Shown: in pieces, positions 50,951-59,288 of the stretch
Layout: every line of letters begins with the position of its first letter
How positions within the stretch are numbered: the first letter of the stretch is position 1
From: Streptomyces griseus
GTDB lineage: Bacteria; Actinomycetota; Actinomycetes; Streptomycetales; Streptomycetaceae
Assembly: GCF_001715295.1 (NCBI RefSeq)
Contig: NZ_MDKB01000002.1
Location: 308,499 to 372,498, forward strand
DNA: 64,000 nt
Reading direction: 5' to 3'
Program-made: the position numbers and the translations under genes
The notes under the pieces: generated by a model
What the model saw: the letters and a program-made list of their open reading frames with translations, nothing else
Database searches by the model: none
Told to the model about the DNA's origin: nothing

Positions 50951-52885
50951 GTGATGCCCGAAAAAAGTGCAGAGCCCACGGACCGGTCCGCCGTGCGCTC
51001 CCTCCTGCGTCTGTGGCCCTATGTCCGACCCGTCCGGGCGCGCTGGTTCGGCGCCGCTCTCGTGGCGGTCCTGGCGTCGTGTCTCGCCCTGGTGATCCCG
51101 CTCGTCCTGAAGTGGATGGTGGACGGCCCGGTCGCGGACCGTGATCCGGGCGGGGTGTGGCTGGGCGCGCTCTACCTGCTGCTCCTGGGGCTCGCCGAGG
51201 CCGGGCTGTTCGGGCTGCGGAGGTGGCTGGTGGCACGGCCGCTGGCGGGGGTGGAGGCGGCGCTGCGCGCGGACCTGTACCGGCATCTGCAGCGGCTGCC
51301 CGTGGCGTTCCACGACCGCTGGCCTTCGGGGCAGCTGCTGTCGCGCGGGACCACCGACCTGATGCTGCTCCGGATGTTCCTGGCCTTCCCCCTGACCTTC
51401 CTGCTGGTCAACACGACGACGATCCTCGTGGGTTTCGTCATCCTGTTCGCCCAGGAGTGGTCCCTCGGGCTGGTGCTGCTGGCTCCGGCGGTTCCTCTGG
51501 TGATCCTCTGCTCCGTCTTCGAGACGAAGTACTCCCTGGTGGCGCGGCAGGCGCAGGACCAGGTCGGCGATCTGACGACGGTCGTCGAGGAGAGCGTGCT
51601 GGGCATCCGCATCGTCAAGGGGTTCGGCCGGCACCGCAGCCAGGCGCGCGCCTTCCACGCGCTCGCCGGGCGGCTGCGGGCCACGGAGCTGGGCAAGGCA
51701 CGGCTCCTGGCGGGGATCTGGGCCCTCATCACCGCCATCCCCGAACTGGCGATCGGCGCCGCGCTGGTGCTCGGCACGATCGAGGTCGCGGACGGCGGTC
51801 TGTCGGCGGGGACGCTCGTCGCCTTCCTGTCGACGGCGCTGGCGCTGCGCTGGCCGGTCGAGTCGATCGGCTTCCTGCTGGCGATGAGCCAGGAGTCCGC
51901 GACGGCCGCCGACCGCTTCTTCGAGGTCATGGACGTGGCGCAGGAGCAGGCCCCCGGGAGCGCGGGCACCGCCTCGGCGGCGGGCGGTCCGGGGATCGTC
52001 TTCGAGGGGGTCGAGTTCCGCCATCCCGACGCGGCGCCCGGCTCCCCGCCCGTACTGGCCTGCATCGACCTGCACATCCGGCCCGGCGAGACGATGGCTC
52101 TGGTGGGGGCGACGGGTTCGGGCAAGACGACCCTGACGGCGCTCGTCCCCCGGCTGCACGAGGTCACCGGGGGACGGATCCTCCTGGACGGCGAGGACAT
52201 CGCGGGGATGGAACGGTCCCGGCTGCGCGAGCTGGTGTCCGTGGCCTTCGAGGAGCCGACGCTCTTCTCGGCGACCGTCGGGGAGAACGTGCTGATGGGC
52301 GCGGAGGACGCGGGCGAGGAGGAGCTGCGCCGGGCCCTGTCGGTCGCGCAGGCGGACTTCGTGTACGACCTTCCCGACGGCATCGGCACCCAGGTCGGTG
52401 AACAGGGGCTGAGCCTGTCCGGCGGCCAGCGCCAGCGCCTGGCGCTCGCCAGGGCCGTGGTGGGCGAACCCCGATTCCTGGTGCTCGACGACCCGCTGTC
52501 CGCCCTGGACGTGCACACGGAGGCGCTGGTGGAGGCGGCGCTGCGGCGTGTGCTGGAGCGGACGACGGCGATCGTCGTGGCCCACCGGCCGTCCACGGTG
52601 ATGCTGGCCGACCGGGTGGCGCTGCTGTCCGGGGGCCGGATCAGCGCGATCGGGACCCATCAGGAGCTGCTGCGCGGCAACGCCGAGTACGCCTGGCTGA
52701 TGTCGGGCGCGGAAGGTGCGGAAGGTCCCGCGGGCGCGGAAGCCGCGGGCGGCGGCGTGGACCGTGCGGAGGCCGCCGGCGGCGCGGGCCCGGAGGAAGC
52801 GAAGGGTGCCGCGGGCACGGGACGCCCGGTGGACACCGGCGCCCGCGCCGTGGTCACCACTGCCGAGGAGGGCAGCATCCGATGA
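50951..52885 (+). CDS. ABC exporter half-transporter 1
   Basis: About 644 residues: N-terminal six-helix ABC transmembrane domain and C-terminal ATPase with Walker A GATGSGKTT, signature LSGGQRQRLAL, Walker B LVLDDPLSALD. The residue after Walker B Asp is Asp, not Glu, which marks the degenerate site of a heterodimeric exporter. A low-complexity Gly/Ala/Glu tail follows. The stop overlaps the partner gene (ATGA). Start GTG 50951 or ATG 50954. Confidence 0.9.
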   Translation: MMPEKSAEPTDRSAVRSLLRLWPYVRPVRARWFGAALVAVLASCLALVIPLVLKWMVDGPVADRDPGGVWLGALYLLLLGLAEAGLFGLRRWLVARPLAGVEAALRADLYRHLQRLPVAFHDRWPSGQLLSRGTTDLMLLRMFLAFPLTFLLVNTTTILVGFVILFAQEWSLGLVLLAPAVPLVILCSVFETKYSLVARQAQDQVGDLTTVVEESVLGIRIVKGFGRHRSQARAFHALAGRLRATELGKARLLAGIWALITAIPELAIGAALVLGTIEVADGGLSAGTLVAFLSTALALRWPVESIGFLLAMSQESATAADRFFEVMDVAQEQAPGSAGTASAAGGPGIVFEGVEFRHPDAAPGSPPVLACIDLHIRPGETMALVGATGSGKTTLTALVPRLHEVTGGRILLDGEDIAGMERSRLRELVSVAFEEPTLFSATVGENVLMGAEDAGEEELRRALSVAQADFVYDLPDGIGTQVGEQGLSLSGGQRQRLALARAVVGEPRFLVLDDPLSALDVHTEALVEAALRRVLERTTAIVVAHRPSTVMLADRVALLSGGRISAIGTHQELLRGNAEYAWLMSGAEGAEGPAGAEAAGGGVDRAEAAGGAGPEEAKGAAGTGRPVDTGARAVVTTAEEGSIR

Positions 52886-54753
52886 CCAGTACCACCACCG
52901 ACGGCCGGGCCGTCGCCGACGAGGACCTGCCGGGAGAGGGGGCGCCCCCGCCGTCCGGCACCGGCGACCCGTTCGACCGGGACGCCCTGCCCGCCCCTCG
53001 CGGGGCGACCCGGGCGCTGCTGACCTCACTGCTGGCACCGCTGCGTGCCCGGGTCGTCCTGGCCTCCGTACTCCTGGTGGTCCAGCAGGCCGCCGTGCAG
53101 GCGGGGCCGCTGCTGGTGGCGTACGCCATCGACAGCGGCGTCCCGGCGTTCCGGGACCACGACTACGGGCCGCTGATCGCCGTGGGTGCCGGATACGCCG
53201 TGTGCTCGGTCGGCGCCGGGCTGATGCAGTACGCGTTCATCCGGGCCGCGGCCCGGATCAACCAGGACGTACTGCTCGACCTGCGCGGCCGGATCTTCCG
53301 CCACGCACAGGCGCTGAGCGTGGACTTCCACGAGCGCTACACCTCGGGCCGGCTCATCTCGCGCTCGACCACGGATGTGGAGTCCCTGCGCGAACTGCTC
53401 GGCGAGGGGCTGCAGGAGCTCATCGGCGTCGTGCTGTCGTTCGTGTCGATCTCCCTCATGCTGCTCTGGCTCGACCTCGGGATCGGCGCGATCGCCGTGG
53501 CCTCGTTCGCCCCCCTGTACCTGCTGGTCCGCACCTACCGGCGCCGCGCGTCCCAGGCCTACTCGGCACGCTCCTCCGCGATCGCCGCGGTCATCGTGAA
53601 GTTCGCCGAGACGATGAACGGCATCCGTCCCGTGCAGGCCTTCCGCAGGGAGCGCGTCAACGACGCGGACTTCGCGGTGCTCAACCACCGCCACGAGCGG
53701 AGGAACGGCGACGCGCTGCTGGAGATGGCGCGCTACGTCGTCGGCTCCCGGCTCGTCGCCAACACGGCGGTGGCCGCGATGGTCCTGTGGGGCGCCTACC
53801 GGGTGGCCTCGGGGACGCTGGCGCTCGGGGTGCTGGCGGCGGCCGTGCTGTACCTGCGGCGGCTGTACGACCCGATCGACCGGCTCGCGATGTTCCTCAA
53901 CTCCTACCAGTCCGCGGCCGCCTCGCTGGAGAAGATCGCGGGACTGCTGGCGCAGACGCCCGCCGTTCCCGAGCCTGCCTCCCCGAAGCAGCTGCCCGCC
54001 CTGGCCGGTGAACGGCCGGGCCGCGAGGTCGTGTTCGACGGCGTGCGGTTCGCGTACCGGACGGGTGGCGAGGTCCTGCCACGCTTCGACCTGACCATCC
54101 CGGCGGGCCGGACCGTGGCCGTGGTCGGCTCCACGGGCGCGGGGAAGTCGACGCTCGCCAAGCTGCTGGCGCGCTTCTACGACCCGACCGAGGGCCGGGT
54201 CCTGCTGGACGGGACCGATCTGCGCGACCTGGCCACGGCGGAACTGCGCCGGGGTGTGGTGATGGTGACGCAGGAGGCGTTCCTGTTCTCCGGCACGATC
54301 GCCGAGAACATCGCGATCGGCCGTCCGGAGGCGACCCCGGAGGAGATCGAGCACGCGGCCAAGGCCATCGGCGCGCACGACTTCATCAGCGGCCTGCCCG
54401 AGGGGTACGACACGGACGTGCGCAAGCGGGGCGGCCGGATCTCGGCGGGGCAGCGCCAGCTGGTCGCCTTCGCACGGGCGTTGCTCGCGGATCCGGCGGT
54501 GCTGATCCTGGACGAGGCGACGAGCTCGCTGGACATCCCCGGGGAGCGTGCGGTGCAGCGGGCGATGGACACGGTGCTGCACGGCCGGACGGCGGTGGTG
54601 ATCGCGCACCGGCTGTCGACCGTGGAGATCGCGGACCGGGTGCTGGTGATGGAGAGCGGCCGGATCGTCGAGGACGGCACCCCGGCCGAACTCATCGCCG
54701 GTACGGGCACGTTCGCCGGGCTGCATCGCGCCTGGCGGGAGAGCCTGGCCTGA
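52882..54753 (+). CDS. ABC exporter half-transporter 2
   Basis: A 623-residue partner of the preceding gene: transmembrane domain then ATPase with Walker A GSTGAGKST, signature motif RISAGQRQLVAFARA and Walker B LILDEATSSLD with the catalytic Glu. The pair forms a heterodimeric multidrug/lipid-type exporter with one active ATP site. Substrate unknown. Confidence 0.92.
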   Translation: MTSTTTDGRAVADEDLPGEGAPPPSGTGDPFDRDALPAPRGATRALLTSLLAPLRARVVLASVLLVVQQAAVQAGPLLVAYAIDSGVPAFRDHDYGPLIAVGAGYAVCSVGAGLMQYAFIRAAARINQDVLLDLRGRIFRHAQALSVDFHERYTSGRLISRSTTDVESLRELLGEGLQELIGVVLSFVSISLMLLWLDLGIGAIAVASFAPLYLLVRTYRRRASQAYSARSSAIAAVIVKFAETMNGIRPVQAFRRERVNDADFAVLNHRHERRNGDALLEMARYVVGSRLVANTAVAAMVLWGAYRVASGTLALGVLAAAVLYLRRLYDPIDRLAMFLNSYQSAAASLEKIAGLLAQTPAVPEPASPKQLPALAGERPGREVVFDGVRFAYRTGGEVLPRFDLTIPAGRTVAVVGSTGAGKSTLAKLLARFYDPTEGRVLLDGTDLRDLATAELRRGVVMVTQEAFLFSGTIAENIAIGRPEATPEEIEHAAKAIGAHDFISGLPEGYDTDVRKRGGRISAGQRQLVAFARALLADPAVLILDEATSSLDIPGERAVQRAMDTVLHGRTAVVIAHRLSTVEIADRVLVMESGRIVEDGTPAELIAGTGTFAGLHRAWRESLA

Positions 54754-55136
54754 CGCGGCACCGGCGAGTGGAAAACCGGCCGCCGGGAGACGGTGCGGAA
54801 CCGGCCACGGCGCCGCACCGTCTCATCTGGTGGCCGCCGTCCGCTTGCCGCCCGTCTGTGCGAACGTCGCTTAATCGAACGCAATCTCAACGCACCCTGC
54901 GCGTTCTGGTCGTGCGCCCTCAGGGGCCCGTCCTACGCCACAGGGATGACACGCGGGGAAACGTCCGCTTAACGAACATGACCATTCCGCCAACGGACGA
55001 GTTCCGGCCATTGTGTTGACGCGGTCCTGACACACCCCGCCTTCTGCTGACACTCTTCCCCCGTTCCGCGCACCGCCTGCTCCGTCCGGCCGACTCACCC
55101 AGCCTGCCGGTGACCCCCCTCGCAGAAGGAGTCCGC
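54754..55136. other. Intergenic region upstream of the protease gene
   Basis: About 380 bases. Two similar AT-richer blocks, CGCTTAATCGAACGCAA near 54868 and CGCTTAACGAACATGA near 54965, may be regulatory. No gene seen. Confidence 0.4.
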
Positions 55137-57179
55137 GTGAGATCCACGCCCAGCCGTCGTGCCACCGCGACCGGCGCTCTGATAGCCGCAGCAGCCCTCC
55201 TCGCCGTCGGAGTCCAGAGCGGCGCCTCCGCCGCCCCGGCCGACGCCACCTCAGCCGCACCGGCCGCCGCCGCGAAGGGCGCCGACCCGGGCGCGCTTCC
55301 CGCGAAGCTCTCCCCCGCCCAGCGCGCCGAGCTGCTCCGCGAGGCCGACTCCACCAAGGCGGCCACCGCCAAGGAACTCGGCCTCGGCGCCACGGAGAAG
55401 CTCGTCGTCCGCGATGTGGTCAAGGACGTCGACGGCACCACGCACACCCGCTACGAGCGCACCCTCGGCGGCCTCCCGGTCCTCGGCGGCGACCTGGTCG
55501 TCTCCGAGTCCGGTACCGGCACCACGGAGGGCGTCACCAAGGCGTCACGGGCCACCAGCGCGCAGCTCAAGGCGGTCGGCACCACGGCGGACGTCGCGCC
55601 CGCCACCGCGGAGAAGCAGGCACTGACCGCGGCCCGGGCCGACGGTTCCAAGAGCACCGAGGCCTCCAAGGCCCCGCGCAAGGTCGTCTGGACGGCGAGC
55701 GGCACCCCGCAGCTCGCGTACGAGACCGTGGTCGGCGGCCTCCAGCACGACGGCACCCCCAACGAACTCCACGTGATCACGGACGCCTCGACCGGCGCCA
55801 AGCTGTACGAGTGGCAGGCCATCGAGACGGGCACCGGCAACACGCAGTACAGCGGCCAGGTCACGCTCGGCACCTCGAGCAGCTCGGGCTCGTACAACCT
55901 GACCGACTCCGCGCGCGGCAACCACAAGACGTACAACCTCAACCGGGGCACCTCGGGCACCGGGACGCTCTTCTCCGGCGCCGACGACATCTGGGGCAAC
56001 GGCAGCGCGTCGAACACCGAGACGGCCGCCGCCGACGCCCACTACGGCGCCGCCGAGACGTGGGACTTCTACAAGAACGTCATGGGCCGCACGGGCATCA
56101 AGGGCGACGGCGTCGGCGCGTACTCCCGCGTCCACTACGGCAACTCCTACGTCAACGCCTTCTGGTCCGACAGCTGCTTCTGCATGACCTACGGCGACGG
56201 CAGCGGGAACCTCGCTCCCCTGACCTCGCTCGACGTGGCGGCCCACGAGATGACGCACGGCGTCACCTCCAACACCGCAGGCCTGAACTACAGCGGTGAG
56301 TCCGGCGGCCTCAACGAGGCCACCTCGGACATCTTCGCGGCGGGTGTGGAGTTCTACTCCAACACCGCCACCGACCCGGGCGACTACCTGGTCGGCGAGA
56401 AGATCGACATCAACGGCGACGGCACCCCGCTGCGTTACATGGACAAGCCGAGCAAGGACGGTGCCTCCAAGGACTCCTGGTACTCGGGTATCGGCTCCGT
56501 GGACGTCCACTACTCCTCGGGCCCGGCGAACCACTTCTTCTACCTGCTCTCCGAGGGCAGCGGCGCCAAGACCGTCAACGGGGTGTCCTACAACTCCCCG
56601 ACGTCCGACGGCCTTCCGGTGACCGGCATCGGCCGGGACAAGGCGCTGCAGATCTGGTTCAAGGCGCTCACCACGAAGTTCACCTCCACCACGAACTACG
56701 CGGCGGCCCGCACCGGAACCCTCGCCGTGGCCGGTGAGCTGTACGGCACCACGAGCGCCGAGTACACCGCGGTCGCCAACGCCTGGGCCGGCATCAACGT
56801 GGGCACCCGCCCCGGTGGCGGCACCGACCCGGGCGGCACGGTCTTCCAGAACACGACCGTCAAGGCCATCGCCGACAACAGCACCACCAACGTCCCCGTC
56901 GTCGTCAGCGGCCGCAGCGGCAACGCGCCGAGCGCCCTCCCGGTCGCCGTCGACATCACGCACACCTACCGCGGTGACCTGGTCCTCGACCTGGTCGCCC
57001 CGGACGGTACGGCCTACCGGCTGAAGAACTCCTCGTCCAGCGACTCCGCGGACAACGTGGTGGCGACCTACACGGTCAACGCCTCCTCCGAGGTGGCCAA
57101 CGGCACCTGGAACCTGCGGATCCAGGACGTGTACTCGGGCGACACCGGCACCTTCAACAGCGTCAAGCTCACCTTCTGA
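55137..57179 (+). CDS. Secreted thermolysin-family (M4) metalloprotease with P-domain
   Basis: A 680-residue secreted protease. Signal peptide (TGALIAAAALLAVGVQSGASA), a propeptide with FTP/PepSY parts (to about 230), the catalytic domain with zinc motif HEMTHGVTSN near 370 and the third ligand in ESGGLNEATSDIFA, and a C-terminal P-domain (about 565-680; FQNTTVKAIADN, HTYRGDLVLDLVAP). Zinc endoprotease, exported via Sec. GTG 55137 is chosen with GAAGGAG upstream. Confidence 0.94.
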   Translation: MRSTPSRRATATGALIAAAALLAVGVQSGASAAPADATSAAPAAAAKGADPGALPAKLSPAQRAELLREADSTKAATAKELGLGATEKLVVRDVVKDVDGTTHTRYERTLGGLPVLGGDLVVSESGTGTTEGVTKASRATSAQLKAVGTTADVAPATAEKQALTAARADGSKSTEASKAPRKVVWTASGTPQLAYETVVGGLQHDGTPNELHVITDASTGAKLYEWQAIETGTGNTQYSGQVTLGTSSSSGSYNLTDSARGNHKTYNLNRGTSGTGTLFSGADDIWGNGSASNTETAAADAHYGAAETWDFYKNVMGRTGIKGDGVGAYSRVHYGNSYVNAFWSDSCFCMTYGDGSGNLAPLTSLDVAAHEMTHGVTSNTAGLNYSGESGGLNEATSDIFAAGVEFYSNTATDPGDYLVGEKIDINGDGTPLRYMDKPSKDGASKDSWYSGIGSVDVHYSSGPANHFFYLLSEGSGAKTVNGVSYNSPTSDGLPVTGIGRDKALQIWFKALTTKFTSTTNYAAARTGTLAVAGELYGTTSAEYTAVANAWAGINVGTRPGGGTDPGGTVFQNTTVKAIADNSTTNVPVVVSGRSGNAPSALPVAVDITHTYRGDLVLDLVAPDGTAYRLKNSSSSDSADNVVATYTVNASSEVANGTWNLRIQDVYSGDTGTFNSVKLTF

Positions 57180-57239
57180 GCACCCGCACCACACGCTGAG
57201 CACGCGGCGCGCCGGGCCACCGGCCGCCCCCTCAGTACC

Positions 57240-57279
57240 GAACGGGCCCGGGAGAGGCAGACCTCTCCCGGGCCCGTTC
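57240..57279. terminator. Terminator, 18-bp perfect stem
   Basis: Arms 57240-57257 and 57262-57279 pair with loop CAGA, between the convergent protease and SpoIIE-type genes. Confidence 0.85.
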
Positions 57280-57302
57280 CGCACGGGGCGGTCCGGTGGC
57301 GG

Positions 57303-59126
57303 TCAGGACGGGATGTTCTGCTCAGCCCACACGACCTTGCCGCCGGCCGTACGGCACGAACCCCACCTGCGACACAGCATGTTGATGAGCTGCAACCCCC
57401 GGCCGCCCTCGTCGCTGACGCCGGCGTGCTGGATCTGGGGCAGATCGGGCCCGGTGTCCGCGACCTCCACCGCGATCCGCTCGTCGCGCAGCAGCCGGAG
57501 GCGGCCGGGACCGCCGCCGTACCGCATGGCGTTGCCGACCAGTTCACTGACGACCAGTTCGGTGACGTCGGCGAGATCGGCCAGCCCCCACCGGGTGAGC
57601 TGGTCCGTGACCAGCCTGCGGGCGGTGGAGGCGGGATTGCCCTCCGTGGGCAGGTCCCACACCCGCAGACCTGCCTCCGGCGGCAGCTCGCAGCCCCGGG
57701 CGACCAGCAGCACCGCCTCGTCGAATCGGCCCTCGACCTGCCCCAGGAGAAGGTGCAGGCCCCCGTCGTCCAGGTCCTCCGGCGCCATCGCGCCCACGGC
57801 CGCGCGCAACCCCTCCAGCTGGACGTCCACGTCGTCGGTACGGGTCTTGACCAGTCCGTCGGTGTAGAGGACGAGCCGGCTGCCGGGCGGGGCGTGCGTC
57901 CGCAGCGGGTCGTACGGGATGACTCCGGTACCGAGCGGCGCCCCGACCGGCACGTCGAGGAACCGGGAGCCGCCCTCGCCGTCCACCAGCAGCGGCGGCG
58001 GATGGCCCGCGCTCGCGATGGTGTAGCTGGCGTCGGCCGGGTCGTAGACCGCACACAGGCAGGTGGCGACCTGGTCGTCCTCCAGGTCGCGGGTGGCCAG
58101 GTCCAGCCGGGCGAGTACCCGGTCGGGCGCGATGTCCAGCGTCATGAGCGTGCGTGCCACGGTCCGCAGCCGGCCCATCGTGGCGGCGGCCGCCACCCCG
58201 TGCCCGGTGACGTCGCCGACGACCAGTGCCGTCCGTCCGCCGGGCAGTGCCACCACGTCGTACCAGTCGCCGCCCACGCCGTGCGCGTCGGCGGCGGGCG
58301 CGTAGTGCGCGCGCACCCGCAGGCCGGGGGTGTGCGGCGTGGCGCGCGGGAGCAGGCTGCGCTGGAGGGAGAGGACGTGCTGGCGCTCGCGCCCGTAGAG
58401 GCGGGCGTTGTCCATGAACACGGCCGCCATCGCGGCGAGCTGACCGGCCAGTTCCGCGTCGGCCCGGTTGAAGGGCGGGCTGTCGCCCGCGCGTACGAAG
58501 TCGGCCGAGCCCAGCAGCACGCCGCGCGCGATCAGCGGCACGGCCAGGTAGCTGTGGACGCCCTGGCGCCGCATGGCCGCCGCCGCGCTGTCGGTCGGGG
58601 CGACGCGCTCGAAGTCCTCCTCGGTCATCCTGCTGACCAGCACGGCCTCGCCGTTGCGCAGGCAGTGGGTGGTCAGCAGGGTCTCGCGGCGCTCCCGGCG
58701 GTCGACGACCTCGCCGACCGGGGAGGGCTCCAGCTCGGACAGCGCCTCGACGGCCCGCACGGCCATGGCCCGGGTGACGGGGACGGCGCTCCCGGTGACG
58801 CGCTCGCCCTCCTCGCCGTGCAGTACGGATTCCAGCAGGTCGACGGCGGCACCGTCCGCGAGCCGGGGCACGCTGTAGGCGGCCAGTTCCTCGGCCGTCC
58901 GCTCCAGGTCGAGCGTGGTACCGATCCGCGTGCTGGCCGTGTGGAGCCAGCGCATCCGGGCGGTCGTGGTGAAGCGGTCCGCCCGCACGGCGCCGACGGT
59001 CTCCGGGTGGCGGATGTGCAACGGCCGGGCGGTGCCGCCCTGCGCGGCCAGCCGACGGGTCAGGCGTCTCGCTCGGCCTCCGCCGCCGTTCACCGTGCTG
59101 ACCTCCACTCGCGCCCGGGGGCGCAT
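57303..59126 (-). CDS. GAF-SpoIIE-HATPase regulatory phosphatase
   Basis: A 607-residue protein with three parts: GAF-like sensor (about 55-215), SpoIIE/PP2C phosphatase (about 235-440; GGDWYDVVALPGGRTALVVGDVTGHG) and RsbW-like ATPase (about 480-605; ELVVSELVGNAMRYGG). These proteins control anti-sigma antagonists in stress and development signalling; combining phosphatase and kinase-like parts is common in Streptomyces. Upstream Met start used; a start further in is possible. Confidence 0.92.
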   Translation of the reverse strand: MRPRARVEVSTVNGGGGRARRLTRRLAAQGGTARPLHIRHPETVGAVRADRFTTTARMRWLHTASTRIGTTLDLERTAEELAAYSVPRLADGAAVDLLESVLHGEEGERVTGSAVPVTRAMAVRAVEALSELEPSPVGEVVDRRERRETLLTTHCLRNGEAVLVSRMTEEDFERVAPTDSAAAAMRRQGVHSYLAVPLIARGVLLGSADFVRAGDSPPFNRADAELAGQLAAMAAVFMDNARLYGRERQHVLSLQRSLLPRATPHTPGLRVRAHYAPAADAHGVGGDWYDVVALPGGRTALVVGDVTGHGVAAAATMGRLRTVARTLMTLDIAPDRVLARLDLATRDLEDDQVATCLCAVYDPADASYTIASAGHPPPLLVDGEGGSRFLDVPVGAPLGTGVIPYDPLRTHAPPGSRLVLYTDGLVKTRTDDVDVQLEGLRAAVGAMAPEDLDDGGLHLLLGQVEGRFDEAVLLVARGCELPPEAGLRVWDLPTEGNPASTARRLVTDQLTRWGLADLADVTELVVSELVGNAMRYGGGPGRLRLLRDERIAVEVADTGPDLPQIQHAGVSDEGGRGLQLINMLCRRWGSCRTAGGKVVWAEQNIPS

Positions 59127-59247
59127 CGCTGTCGCGTCGGTGGCTCGTGAGCCTCTGAGGCACCGGCAGTCATGTTAGCGAGATCACGGTGAAATCACCC
59201 CGGTCGGTTCCACCGGATACGGGCGAAAAGGAAAGCCGGACACCGGA

Positions 59248-59276
59248 GGGCCCGCCACCCGGCGGGTGCCGGGCCC
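59248..59276 (-). terminator. Terminator-like hairpin after glgP
   Basis: Arms 59248-59261 and 59263-59276 match at 13 of 14 positions, 12 bases after the glgP stop. Confidence 0.6.
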
Positions 59277-59288
59277 TTTGGACGGGTG

